Origin: Aspidapion aeneum
Taxonomy: Eukaryota > Arthropoda > Insecta > Coleoptera > Brentidae
Assembly (NCBI GenBank): GCA_963576565.1
Contig: OY755047.1
Location: 8,278,931-8,342,930, forward strand
DNA length: 64,000 nucleotides
Direction: 5' to 3'
Of the stretch, positions 1-10,395 are shown piece by piece; positions within the stretch are counted from its first letter, which is position 1; the number at the start of each line of letters is the position of its first letter. The notes beneath the pieces were generated by a model. The model saw only the letters and a program-made list of their open reading frames with translations, ran no database searches and was not told where the DNA came from. The position numbers and the translations under genes are program-made.

Positions 1-16
1 GGTCAACGAAAACACA

Positions 17-250
17 ATTTATGTTATTATTTAGAAATCAAACAAGTTTCGTGGCTAATCGGGCAAAAAGGAGTTTTTGTTTCTCTCATATTTTTCCGTG
101 GGTAGCCTGAAAGCTTAACCTTACGGGGGTCCAAGATCTAATGGACACCTAATAAGTGTTGACAGTTAACTGTTTCGTCCTTATGGGACTCCTCGGAACA
201 CTGCTGGTCAATGTGACAAATCTTGCGAAGTTAATTAGACGGTTTTGTCT
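17..250 (+). repeat. Partial copy of family A MITE
   Basis: This stretch is a direct repeat of 541-751. Both carry the block starting AAATCAAACAAGTTTCG and run through 'CGTGGGTAGCCTGAAAGC' to 'TGCGAAGTTAATTA'. It lacks the inverted right end present in the next copy, so it is partial or cut by the window edge. No coding potential is seen. Confidence 0.8.
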
Positions 251-502
251 CTAATCAAATGTAAATAGTGAGAAAACTATCGCAAGAAGCGCGCCATCTA
301 CCGAGATACGAGAGAAACAAAAAACAAAAGCAGGCGAAAAACTGCTATACAATATCGATCAATGAAAAGATCGAATACAAATAAAAGAAAACAAACTATA
401 GTCCGTGACCTACGACAGCTCCTTGTCTTTCAGCCAGATCAACGCATATTGCATTTTTACCCGTCATCAAGACACGTCAGCGCCAATCAACGGAATTTTT
501 AA

Positions 503-876
503 GCCAAATAATACTAACAAACGTGGAATTTCGTACCAGTGAATTTGAAAATCAAACAAGTTTCGTGGCTAATCGGGCAAAAAGGAGTTTCTGTTTCTCT
601 CATATTTTTCCGTGGGTAGCCTGAAAGCTTAACCTCACGGGGGTCCAAGATCTAATGGACGCCTAATAAGTGTTGACAGTTAACTGTTTCGTCCTTATGG
701 GACTCCTCAGAACACTGCTGGCCAATGTGACAAATCTTGCGAAGTTAATAATTAAGGCTACCCACGGAAAAATATGAGAGAAACAAAAACTCCTTTTTGC
801 CCGATTAGCCACGAAACTTGTTTGATTTTTAAATTCACGGGTACGAAATTCCACGTTTGTTGTTATTATTTAGTTT
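503..876. mobile_element. Family A MITE with long terminal inverted repeats
   Basis: Positions 503-622 and 762-876 are near-perfect inverted repeats of about 115-120 bp. Both contain AACAAACGTGGAATTTCGTA in opposite orientations. The ~140-bp centre matches the direct copy at 17-250. The small size, long inverted ends and lack of an ORF indicate a non-autonomous foldback-type DNA element. A degenerate piece of the same family lies at 26261-26385. I could not settle a target duplication. Confidence 0.8.
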
Positions 877-1029
877 CTGGCCGAGGGGTGAAGGGGGAGG
901 GTAATTATTCGGTTAGCTTGATATTTGGTAACAAAAATCCATATAATTTTTTTTCTAGGGGGGAGTAACCACGTTACACCCCCTCAAATCCGCGCTTGGT
1001 CCAAACACACTCAAATTACACATTTTCGA

Positions 1030-1110
1030 CGTAATCTCAATTTTTTTTAAATCGAAAACAATACCTTTTCTAGTCCTTGCTGCGCGGGCTAGGAAGGTAA
1101 TTATGGAAAA
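1030..1110 (+). mobile_element. 3' end of repeat family G
   Basis: This short piece ends in GCGGGCTAGGAAGGTA, preceded by 'ATCGAAAACAATACC'. The same terminus is seen at 28500-28553, 40500-40575, 63172-63207 and inverted at 23590-23640 and 58730-58765. It is probably the end of a non-autonomous element whose best copy is 28022-28553. Confidence 0.6.
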
Positions 1111-1320
1111 GATCAGTTAAAATTCGTGGGCTTAGTGTCATTGATTATTTTAATTTAAAAGAAAAAATGTGTTAAATCTGTTATTGACAGGACTGAGGGT
1201 TTTGGATGCCTTGATACCTCAGCTTTAAAAACCGGTCTCTGTTCCTTAAAGCTGCGGCTACACGGTACAGTTTTATCTGCGCCGTTTAGTTTGTGGTTGT
1301 AGGAAAACTGTTTGGTGTCC

Positions 1321-1932
1321 CAAGGCCAACACAAAAATAGAGGCCACGACCCTGAAAAAATCAGCTGTTCTCCCGGGGCTGAATTTTACATTGGGTCTTA
1401 TGGGAGGTCAGAGGTTTTTTTATGATATTTTCAAAATGGCACTACAGATTTCCGCAAAATTTCAATGAAATATTCTCAGACACCATCCCGATATTCCACC
1501 AAAGGTTTGTAAGGAAGCAACATGATTAAAAGGTTCATCTTCAAGATTTAGCATTCCTTATTTTGAATTCAAATTACCCGCCATGTACCACATGCCAACT
1601 GTTATATTTGACATGTATTTGACTTTGTCATATGTGATTGTCACATTCGCTTCTACTTTAAACTTAATTTTTGTGTGAGCTAATGAAGCGGCTATGAAAA
1701 ATTAGGGCTTACTTTACATTTAAAAAAAATTGTTCTGCGAGAATATATTAAAAACAATTTTAAAAACGGCTTTATTTAAAAAAAAATCAAATATCCATGA
1801 ACCGTCATTCCAACTTCAATATGTTAAAGACAATCAGCTGTGTCGTAACGTGACCATCAAAAAAAAATCAGCCCCGGATGTGACGTCAACAAAGTGGAGG
1901 ATCGTGGCCCGTCCATTTTGATAGCCCTGGGT
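1321..1932 (+). mobile_element. Family B element, copy 1 (~610 bp)
   Basis: This copy runs from CCAAGGCCAACACAAA to GATAGCCCTGGG and recurs at 28841-30421 (interrupted) and 31353-31942. The ends are weakly inverted (CCCAAGGCC versus GCCCTGGG), which fits a small DNA transposon. Conserved internal blocks include ACACCATCCCGATATTCCAC and TGACGTCAACAAAGTGGAGG. There is no significant ORF. As the only unbroken long copy it serves as the reference for the other two. Confidence 0.75.
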
Positions 1933-2568
1933 GTCCACACGATGCAAGTACTGTCCGGCTAGAATAAAATGAGGCGCAAAAGAGATGGCTTCAATTCGCG
2001 CTATCTTGCTCTGTCCAGTGGCGTGCTATATATTTTTTTAAATATTTTGTTGCACACAATATTTCTTTCTTTTATTTTGTCCTCTTTCTCATTAGTGTAT
2101 GTAATTATATAGTATGAAAATATTATAATAAGTGTTTTTAAAAATTGGTTCCTTGTGCTTGGTACTGCCGAATATTTCTTAAATATTTGTATCCTAAATG
2201 TAAAATATTTTTCTTTTATTCTTGCATTTCTTGAAGTAAAATCCTGCACTCCTTAAGAGCGTACGGAGGGTTTCTTTTGAATGTTGAAAATGATTTTCTG
2301 CATATAATTTTGATAGGAGCTTTGATAAAGTGGGAACAACTTTATATTCAGGGTAAAATTTCGATATGGTGTTCCAAATTGGTTGAAAGTCTCCATCGTT
2401 AAATCTGTCCGCAAACGAAGAGTTCAGCTTGCAGCTCGAAACTTAGGAGTGAGACTAAATGGATATTTTAATTATTTGCTTTTCGCTTCTTCTTCAAAAG
2501 CTTTTATCACATTTGCAATAATTGTCTTTGAAGTTGTATCCAAATGCTTAGACATCCTTAATATTTGA
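1933..2568. other. Unassigned AT-rich stretch
   Basis: I recognise no gene here. At 2017 the sequence CAGTGGCGTGCTATATA resembles the left end of the hAT-like MITEs found elsewhere in the window, but I see no matching right end, so it is at most an end fragment. Confidence 0.5.
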
Positions 2569-2756
2569 AACCAACAGAAACAACTACTCCGAGGGAAAAT
2601 ACCCTACCGGCATTGAATTATAGTGATGGTTTGATGGTTTCGTTCGGAACTTATTAAAACTGTTTGGTTTTCACTATCTCCAACGTCGATCACAAGAATA
2701 CGAATGATCCCCGTCTGGAACACGTCCTAACAATCAGGAACAAATGATCCATGCCA

Positions 2757-2799
2757 ATCCACGACCGGTTTCGACCTTTTGGGCCATCCTCAGGTGAAT
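2757..2799 (-). ncRNA. Hammerhead ribozyme-like motif (left arm)
   Basis: Read on the minus strand, the core is CTGAGGA (fits C-U-G-A-N-G-A), then a bulged T, then a 4-bp stem II (GGCC/GGTC) closed by CAAAA, then GAAA. A minimal stem III follows (AC-CG-GT), with GTC as the cleavage triplet. Stem I pairs ATTCAC before the core with GTGGAT after GTC, including one G-U pair. This is a type I arrangement with a very short stem III, as reported for Penelope-like elements. Activity is inferred only. Confidence 0.65.
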
Positions 2800-2986
2800 G
2801 TAGGCGTTAGCTCTGTGTAGAGGGTCTGAGGGTTTGATGCTTTCGTTGAAACCAAACAGTTTTAACAAGTTCCCAAAAAGCATCAAATCATCAGTATAAT
2901 TCAATGCCAGTAGGGGTATTTTCCCTCGGAGTAGTTGTTTCTGTTGGTTTCACACAACTTATGCTCTACACGGAGCTAACGCCTAC

Positions 2987-3034
2987 ATTCATCTGAGGAT
3001 GGCCCAAATGGTCGAAACCGGACCGGTCGTGGAT
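2987..3034 (+). ncRNA. Hammerhead ribozyme-like motif (right arm)
   Basis: This is the inverted partner of the motif at 2757-2799. The core CTGAGGA is at 2993-2999, stem II is GGCC/GGTC with a CAAAT loop, then GAAA. Stem III is longer here because of a 5-bp duplication (ACC-GGACC-GGT), before GTC at 3026-3028. Stem I is ATTCAT with GTGGAT, so one pair becomes G-U. The changes keep the pairing. Confidence 0.62.
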
Positions 3035-3142
3035 TGGCATGGATCACTTGTTCCTGATTGTCAGGACTTGTTCCAGATGGGGATCATTCGTATCCTTGTG
3101 ATCGACGTTGGAGATAGTGAAAACCAAACAGTTTTAATCCTT

Positions 3143-3484
3143 AATATTGTTACTTCTTAACTCACATTTAATCTAAGATGCAAGTTTCACTTTAAATCAC
3201 TTTTAAGTACGCGTAGACGGCCCTTTACAAAGCTTGGTAAACTAGGAATTTAAAGCTTTAGGTGTTCTGCTAAATCATTATCGTCTAGGCAGGTAAATTT
3301 TAGAGATCCTTTTTGGTTAAACAAATAATAATATATTCTACTCACACCTTTATCCCTGAAAAACAGCAGGTGTTTTTTAAAAAGCCATGTATATTTAGCA
3401 AAATTTTTTATATACTTTACCAAAGTTTGTTAAAATATTATACCCCAACTAAAAAGTTCCTGTTTCTTCCCCAACTTCTTTTAA
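3143..3484. other. Unassigned spacer
   Basis: I see no gene or clear repeat here. The short open frame at 3313-3495 shows no recognisable domain. Confidence 0.4.
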
Positions 3485-4160
3485 CAAGACGCTAGCGCTA
3501 CCAAGTCCACCTTCAATCCCTGACTTCGCATGCGCAGATCTACCAATATTATTTACCTCATGTATTATAATAGATGAATACAGGGTGATTTTCACTTGAA
3601 TGATTCTAACCACATGAAAATAGAAAGTTTCAAAAACCTAACCTAACAAAACCTAATCAAATCTAACCGAACCGAACCAAAGGAAACTGAACCAATAATT
3701 AAAAAAAAAAAACTTTCCTGACTTCCTGCCCGGGATCCTAGAGGATGTGAATCCGAACCGAGCCAAACCGAACCTAACTAAACTGAACCAAACCTAACCT
3801 AACCAAACTAAACTACAACACGTACTGCTAATTAGGTTTAGTTGGGTAGGGTTAGGTTGGGATAGGTTCGGTTCGGTACGGTCCGGTTCGGATTCACATC
3901 CTCTAGGATTCCGGGTAGGAAGTCAGGAAAGTTTTTTTTGAAAAAAAAATATTGGTTTAGTTTGCTTTGGTTCGGTTCGGTTAGATCTGATTAGGTTTCG
4001 TTAGGTTAGGTTTTTGAAACTTTCTATTTTTATGTGGTTAGAATCATTCAAGTGAAAATCACCCTGTACATCTATTCTAATACATGAGGTAAATAATATT
4101 GGTAGATCTACGCATGCGAAGTCAGGGATTGGAAGTGGACTTGGTAGGGCTAGCGTCTTG
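3485..4160. mobile_element. Foldback element with ~335-bp arms
   Basis: The arms 3485-3828 and 3835-4160 are inverted copies. The outer ends read AAGACGCTAGC and GCTAGCGTCTT. Inside lie a second pair of candidate ends, TACAGGGTGATTTTC and GAAAATCACCCTGTA (about 3582 and 4070). The arms are rich in degenerate CCTAAC, CCGAACC and CCAAACC words. There is no ORF. The right flank resumes an RTE remnant (4165 onward), so the unit sits in or beside it. Confidence 0.85.
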
Positions 4161-4164
4161 GCTT

Positions 4165-6965
4165 CTGTTATTTTCCCAAGGTCTCCAGTTTATAATTTAT
4201 TTGTGCCATTGATTGTCTTTTTGTCTGATATTATGACCAGCAAATTTTAATTTTAATTTTGCTACCTCTCCTCTGACATCCCTTACTTTTGTTTAATTTC
4301 TTATCCATTCAATAGATAGAAAAAACTATCTCTTAGCTTTACATGCAACATTTTGGTCCTTTGTAAGTGTCCAGGTCTGGGATCCATAAGTGAGTACAGG
4401 AAGGATACATTGGTTATACAATTTCGTTTTAAGGTATTTTAATTTTTTAATATGTAGTTAAAGGAGGAGGCACTAAATACATTGTTTACCGGGACGCGTC
4501 AGATGAGCTGAATTTGAGATATGTTGAAGGCCAAACCTTCCTGATATTTTTACCAAAAAAAATTAGGGGGGTCATAGGATTCGTTTTCGAGCTATACTTA
4601 TTTAAATGCGCGCCACTGAAATATGGAAAAATATGACCTTTTGTATTTTTTTTTTAATAACTTATCGCCAAATAAAAACAAAAAAATGATATTAGTCTTA
4701 TTTTATTTACAAAAGAGTCCTTTTAGGAATTTTATTAATTTTTAACACATAGTTTTGCGTCACATACCTACAGAGTGGCTCAAAATAATTTTAAAAAAAT
4801 ACAGGAAAAATACCTGAGATTTATTATGTATAAAGAAAGGGAACTAAAAATGCATAGTCAAAATTAACTTCACTTGCTTTCATGTGAGTCGTTTTAACTA
4901 TTCTAGAGTGATGTTTGCATAATAGGGGATATTATAAGCTAACAGGGTATTTAAAAAAAAATAATTCAACGCATGACATATTTACTAATTGTCTACGAAA
5001 TAGTGTGTTTACTGGGATGCGTCAAATGAGGTGAATTTAAGATATGTTTGAACCTAAACCGTCCGGATGCTTGTTTCAAAAAAAATGGGGGGTCATCGAT
5101 TTCGTTTTCGAGCTATAATTATTTAAATGCGCCCAATGGATTATGAAAAAATGTAAGATTTTGTAGTTTTTTGTTATAACTTCTCGAGAAAGAAAAATAA
5201 AAAACCAATATGAATTTTATTTTATTGAAAAAAAAGAGTCTTTTTAAGTATGTTCTCATTTTTGACATATAGTTTTCGTCACATATCTACATAGTGGCTC
5301 AAACTATGAATAATTGAAATACAATAATAGTAATAGACTTAATGGTTATTTCAAACATTTTTGAAATTCGCATAACGTGTACTAATTGCCTATGGAATAG
5401 TGTGTGGAAAATGTTTCCTGGGATGCGTCAGATGCACTGAATTTGAGTTATGTTAGAGCCTAAACCGTCGTAATACTTGTTTCAAGAAAAAGTGGGTGGT
5501 GATAGGTTTTGTTCTCGAGTTATACTTATTTAATGCTAAAATATAGCAAATGTGGGGACAAAAAGACAAAAAGGGGCCTACTCACCCTTTTCCGGGGGTT
5601 CTGCCAAAAATATTCAGAAAGCCTGTGAAAAAACTTAATTGACAAAAGTTTAAATATCAACTTTTTTTTACTATAAAGAGATAGAAGTTGGAGCGAAAAT
5701 CCATAAGAGTATAGCTCAAAAACGAAACCGATGACCCCCTCCCCCAATTTTTTTGAGCAAGTTTCAAAATGGCTCGGGCTCTAACATATCTCAAATTCAC
5801 CTGATCTGACGCATCCCGTTAAACACACTATTTCGCTACACAGTTAGTACACCTATTATTTGTTTAATTTAAAAAATGTTTGATTTACCCTATAGGTTTA
5901 CTACATAAACCATTATGTATGTAAATATTACTTTACAATAATTACAACGACTCACATTGAAGCAAATGAATGTATTTTGACTATGCATTTTTAATTTCAT
6001 CCCTTTAAGTATATTTAACAAATCCCAGTTATTATTCCTGTATTTCTGTTATTCATATTTTGAGCCACTCTGTAGATATGTGACGAAAACTATAAAAAAA
6101 TGAAAACATTTTCAATTAAATAAAATTAATATTGGATTTCTATTTGACGAGAAGTTATAGCAAAAACACAACAAAAAGTCACATTTTTCTTTCTTCCAGT
6201 GGCGGATTTAAATAGTTACAGCTGGAAAACGAAACCGATGACCCCCAATTTCTTTGAGACGAGTATTTAGATGGCTTGGGCCCTAGCATATCATAAATTC
6301 TCCTCATTTAACGCATCCCGGTAAACACACTATTGCGTAGACAATTAGTAAACGTGTTATGCGTTGAATTAATTTTTTTTTTGAAATACCCTGTTAGCTT
6401 ATAACATAACCTATTATGCAAACATCCCTCTAGAATAGTTAAAGCGACTCACAAGTGAAGTTAATTTTGACCATGCATTTTTAGTTTCCTTTCTTTATAT
6501 TTTATAAATCTCAGGTATTTTTCCTGTATTTTTTAAATTATTTTGAGCCACTCTGTAGGTATGTGACGGAATCTATATGTCAAAAACTGATAAAATTCTT
6601 AAAAGAACTCTTTTACCAATAAAGTAAAGCTAATTATATAAACTAATAACCAGTTTTTTATTTTTATTTGGCGATAAGTTATTACAAAAAAACTACAAAT
6701 GGTCATATTTTTCCATATTTCAGTGGCGGACATTTAAATAAGTATAGCTCGAAAACGAATCCTATGACCCCCCCTAATTTTTTTTTGTAAAAATATCAGG
6801 AAGGTTTGTCCTTCAACATTTCTCAAATTCAGCTCATCTGACGCGTCCCGGTAAACAATGTATTAAGTGCCTCCTCCTTTACCGAATGCTGCCCAGGCCA
6901 ATCTTACTCGTCTCTTGAGTTCAGCCGTTTGATTTTCTTTCTTTAGTTTAATAATTTGTCCCAGT
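4165..6965 (-). pseudogene. RTE-like retrotransposon C-terminal remnant, split by a foldback
   Basis: The minus-strand pieces 6881-6965 and 4165-4459 join conceptually. The first encodes the 'RLAWAAFG' region and the second continues with a cysteine/tyrosine-rich segment and the 'RNEWIRN' region. The same order is contiguous on the plus strand at 8195-8690. This region lies C-terminal to the reverse transcriptase in RTE-like endonuclease-RT proteins. A 2.42-kb foldback (4460-6880) is inserted between the pieces. Several frameshifts are present and the copy is clearly dead. Confidence 0.75.
4460..6880. mobile_element. 2.4-kb foldback element
   Basis: The ends AAGGAGGAGGCACT and AGTGCCTCCTCCTT are inverted and flanked by TA on both sides. 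Each arm holds two to three diverged units marked by a 'GGGAYGCGTCA..TGA' block at about 4494, 5012 and 5428, and inverted at about 5795, 6300 and 6835. The unit also contains 'ACATATAGTTTTCGTCACATA' type blocks. The whole is a quasi-palindrome centred near 5640. No transposase is encoded. It interrupts an RTE remnant, which fixes both borders. Confidence 0.85.
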
Positions 6966-7324
6966 CCCACGAAAAAAGTGGCTCAAATACTAATACATCA
7001 AAACTATTACTATTAACTATTAACCTTTCAAAATGCCTATCATAATACCAAAAAACACGGTACAAAAATTTGACTTTGATGAAAGCAAATTGCTTTGAAG
7101 TAAAATAATTTGTGCTTTCCTATTCATCAAGAGAATATTTTCTTGATATAGCACAATGTCTTGCCCTTTATTTTAATGTGAAACAGAAAGTGTTTTATTA
7201 TAAATTGGAACTAAATTAATTTAAGGCACCGTTTTCCCTGGAAGCAAAATATTACTTATATGAAGACAAATTGCTTCGTTACAAAATGGAGTATACTGAA
7301 ACAAAATAATTAAAGAAGAAAAAT
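6966..7324. other. Unassigned AT-rich stretch
   Basis: No coding or repeat signal is recognised between the RTE piece and the ribozyme-bearing inverted repeat. Confidence 0.4.
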
Positions 7325-7361
7325 AAATGCAAAAATGGTAATTTTGTATTTCGTGCAAAAA

Positions 7362-7435
7362 TCTTTATTGAACTATGTCATGGGCAAAGCGCTTTCACCA
7401 CTTTGTAGTCATCATCAGTGCCTCTGAAATAAAGA
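7362..7435 (-). ncRNA. Hammerhead ribozyme-like motif (left arm)
   Basis: On the minus strand, CTGATGA is followed by a bulged T, a stem II beginning GACTAC, a loop AAA, then GTGGT-GAAA. The stem is slightly damaged compared with the other arm's GTAGTC. The sequence after GAAA is GCGCTT. Stem I has an inner GGCA/TGCC helix and an outer TCTTTATT/AATAAAGA helix separated by an internal loop, a type I layout. Confidence 0.6.
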
Positions 7436-7651
7436 GAGCATGTTCTTGATCTTTGTGTGGTTCCTTAAGTCATAAAACAGATTAAAAATTGTCATACGAA
7501 CACAAAACACGTTAACGTGTTTTAAAAAGTAGTTTATAGTTTTAGGAAATTTTAACTTTTTATATAATATTTTAACGTGTTTTGTGTTCGTATGACAATT
7601 TTTAATCTGTTTTATGACTTAAGGAACCACACAAAGATCAAGAACATGCTC

Positions 7652-7726
7652 TCTTTATTTCAGAGGCACTGATGATGACCACAAAGTAGTCGAAAGCGCT
7701 TTGCCCATGACATAGTTCAATAAAGA
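7652..7726 (+). ncRNA. Hammerhead ribozyme-like motif (right arm)
   Basis: CTGATGA lies at 7669-7675. Stem II pairs with GTAGTC just before GAAA at 7692-7695; its 5' strand is partly mutated in this copy (GACCAC versus GACTAC in the other). Minimal stem III is AG-CG-CT with T as position 17. Stem I pairs GGCA (7665-7668) with TGCC (7702-7705), and an outer 8-bp helix pairs TCTTTATT (7652-7659) with AATAAAGA (7719-7726). The two-part stem I strongly supports the fold. Cleavage is not demonstrated. Confidence 0.65.
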
Positions 7727-7765
7727 TTTTTGCACGAAATACAAAATTTCCATTTTTGCATTTGA

Positions 7766-8190
7766 AAAAACGTGCACGCAACCAACCCTTTGCAGAACAA
7801 TAAAGTCTTATTTCAAGAATAAACGCTGCGTTGAACTAAAAAGAAATATTTAAATTCAAAAGAAATTGTTTTAAGGTAAAACAATTTATTCAAGAAAATT
7901 ACGTGTTTTCATTATAGACAAAATTTTTTCCCGTGTCAAATATTTAAATTTTGAAAAGCAAGCTAATCTTTCTTATATAAAACAACGATGCAAACATCCT
8001 GAACCAGCAAAACTTTATTCAAACTTCGGACTTCTGAAACTTTAAATAATATGATAAAGTTCTCACTTTATAGTGCCTCCAACTCTATGTATGTCATCGA
8101 CATAAAATTTAGAACAAAAAATAAAACAATCTGTGGAACAAAAATGCCTTTAAAAATATTTTCAAAGACGTGTATATTTTATATTCATGT
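7766..8190. other. Unassigned stretch
   Basis: No gene is recognised. The open frame at 8051-8329 runs into the RTE remnant only in its last third; its upstream part shows no family resemblance. Confidence 0.4.
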
Positions 8191-8194
8191 TACT

Positions 8195-8690
8195 TTTGAT
8201 GAATCAAGAGTAAGATTGGCCTGGGCAGCATTCGGTAAATTAAGCTACATATTAAAAAATAAAAAATATCCTCAGTATCTCAAAACGAAAATGTATAACC
8301 AATGTATCCTTCCTGTATTTACCTATTGATTCCACAACTGGACGCTTATAAAAGCCCAAAGATCAATGGAAAGACAAATGTTACATGTAAAGCTAACAGA
8401 TAGAAAAAGGAATGAATGGATAAGAAATAAACGAAAAGTAAGGGATGTCAGAGGAGAGGTAGCAAAAATGGAAATTTGCCGGTCATAATATCAGACAGAA
8501 AGACGATCGATACAAATGCATTGTAAACTGGAGACCTTGGGAATATAAAAGAAGTAGGGGAAGACCCCAAATAAGATGAACGGACGATTTGAAGAAACAT
8601 GCGGGGACTAGATGGATGAACACGGCGACAGACAGAGAAGCCTATGTCCAAAGATGGATCGAAGAAGGCTAAATAGATAGATAAATAAAA
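8195..8690 (+). pseudogene. RTE-like retrotransposon, C-terminal and 3' end
   Basis: The conceptual translation in shifting frames gives 'RVRLAWAAFGKLSYILKNKK', then 'MYNQCILPVFTY', 'SMERQMLHVKLTDRKRNEW', and finally 'WRPWEYKRSRGRPQ' with 'RWIEEG'. This is the region downstream of the reverse transcriptase in RTE-like endonuclease-RT proteins. The first ~45 codons are in the frame open at 8051-8329; a stop replaces the next residue. The 3' end is marked by GGCTAAATAGATAGATAAAT, a GATA-type tail. It is a 5'-truncated dead copy. It abuts the satellite that starts near 8697. Confidence 0.85.
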
Positions 8691-8696
8691 CATCAG

Positions 8697-10395
8697 TAAG
8701 ATGACGAAAATGTCCTGGCTCTATTTAATAAAACTACGAGGTTTTCTTACGAAGTAGGTAAAAAAAATTAATAGGACTGTCAACTGCCAAGACTAGAGAA
8801 TAAGGTCCTGCTTAAAAAATGAGACTGTTGCATCTGTTGACTTAAGTGTCACATCTATGCCTGAACTGTGTGTGTATATAAGTAAGTTCAACACGGAAAA
8901 TTATTACAGAAGTTTTGGTGCCAATTTTTAATTTAGTTACTGATGACGAAAATGTCCTGGCTATATTCAATAAAACTACGAAGTTTTCTTACAAAGTAGG
9001 TAAAAAAAATTAATAGGACTGTCAACTGCCAAGACCAGAGAATAAGGGTCCTGCTTAAAAAAATGAGACTGTTGCATCTGTTGACATAAGTGTCACATCT
9101 ATGCCTGAACTATGTGTGTATATACGTAGGTTCAACAATGAAAAATTTTACAGAAGTTTTAGTGTCAATTTTCAATTTATTTACTGATGACGAAAATATC
9201 CTGGCTTTATTGACTAAAACTACGAAGTTTTCTTACAAAGTAGGTAAAAAAAATTAATAGGACTGTCAACTGCCAAGACTAGAGAATAAGGGTCCTGCGT
9301 AAAAAAATGAGACTGTTGCATCTGTTGACTTAAGTGTCACATCTATGCCTGAACTGTGTGTGTATATACGTAAGTTCAACACGGAAAATTTTTACAGAAG
9401 TTTTGGTGCCAATTTTTAATTTAGTTACTGATGACGAAAATGTCCTGGCTATATTTAATAAAACTACGAAGTTTTCTTGCAAAGTAGGTAAAAAAAATTA
9501 ATATGACTGTCAACTGCCAAGACTAGAGAATAAGGGTCCTGCTTAAAAAAATGAGACTGTTGCATCTGTTGACTTAAGTGTCACATCTATGCCTGAACTG
9601 TGTGTGTGTATATACGTAAGTTCAACAATGAAAAATTTTACAGAAGTTTTAGTGTCAATTTTCAATTAATTTACTGATGACGAAAATATCCTGGCTCTAT
9701 TGACTAAAACTACGAAGTTTTCTTACAAAGTAGGTAAAAAAAACTAATAGGACTGTCAACTGCCAAGTCTAGAGAATAAGTGTCCTGCTTAAAAAATGAG
9801 ACTGTTGCATCTGTTGACTTAAGTGTCACATCTATGCCTGAACTGTGTGTGTATATACGTAAGTTCAACACGGAAAATTTTTACAGAAGTTTAGGTGCCA
9901 ATTTTTAATTTAGTTACTGATGACGAAAATGTCCTGGCTATATTCAATAAAACTACGAAGTTTTCTTGCAAAGTAGGTAAAAAAAATAATAGGACTGTCA
10001 ACTGCCAAGACTAGAGAATAAGGGTCCTGCTTAAAAAAATGAGACTGTTACATCTGTTGACTTAAGTGTCACATCTATGCCTGAACTGTGTGTGTGTGTG
10101 TATATACGTAAGTTCAACAATGAAAAATTTTACAGAAGTTTTAGTGTCAATTTTTAATTTATTTACTGATGACGAAAATATCCTGGCTCTATTCAATAAA
10201 ACTACGAGGTTTTCTTACGAAGTAGGTAAAAAAATAACAGGACTGTCAACTGAGAAGACCAGGGCACCAGGGGTCCTGCTTACAAAAATGAGACTGTTGC
10301 AACTGTTGACTTAAGTGTCACATCTATGCCTGAACTGTGTGTGTATATACGTAAGTTCAACACGGAAAGTTTTTACAGAAGTTTTAGTGGCAAAA
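8697..10395 (+). repeat. ~244-bp satellite with alternating A/B monomers
   Basis: The marker TGACGAAAAT recurs at about 8700, 8944, 9188, 9431, 9677, 9920 and 10168, giving a period near 244 bp. Monomers alternate: type A reads CAACACGGAAAAT and GGTGCCAATTTTTAATTTAG; type B reads CAACAATGAAAAATTTT and AGTGTCAATTTTCAATTTAT. The order is A, B, A, B, A, B, A, so the real unit is a ~490-bp dimer. A variable (TG)n run sits in each monomer. The short open frames inside are accidental. Confidence 0.92.

Larger units (their letters stand above)
2570..3142. repeat. Inverted-repeat unit with A-B-A'-B' order
   Basis: Block A (about 2570-2640) is repeated inverted at about 2883-2952. Block B (about 2655-2825) is repeated inverted at about 2966-3140. 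The order is therefore A, B, A', B', not a simple palindrome. Each B block carries a hammerhead-ribozyme-like motif. Such motifs are known from Penelope-like retroelements and other small retroelements, so this may be a head-to-head pair of retroelement ends. No protein is encoded. Confidence 0.8.
7325..7763. repeat. Near-perfect inverted repeat with two hammerhead-like motifs
   Basis: Arms 7325-7517 and 7571-7763 (about 193 bp) are inverted copies with few differences, around a ~53-bp spacer. Each arm contains a hammerhead-like motif followed by AATAAAGATTTTTGC. The high arm identity suggests a recent inverted dimer, of the kind formed by Penelope-like or ribozyme-bearing small retroelements. 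Confidence 0.85.

Noticed and set aside
8940..8975. CTGATGACGAAAATGTCC in each 244-bp satellite monomer looks like a hammerhead core.
   Set aside because: There is no room for stem II between CTGATGA and GAAA, stem III pairing fails, and the flanks do not form stem I. It may be decayed or coincidental.
8697..10395. CRISPR-like regularly spaced repeats.
   Set aside because: The whole 244-bp monomer is repeated, with no unique spacers, and the context is eukaryotic transposon-rich DNA.
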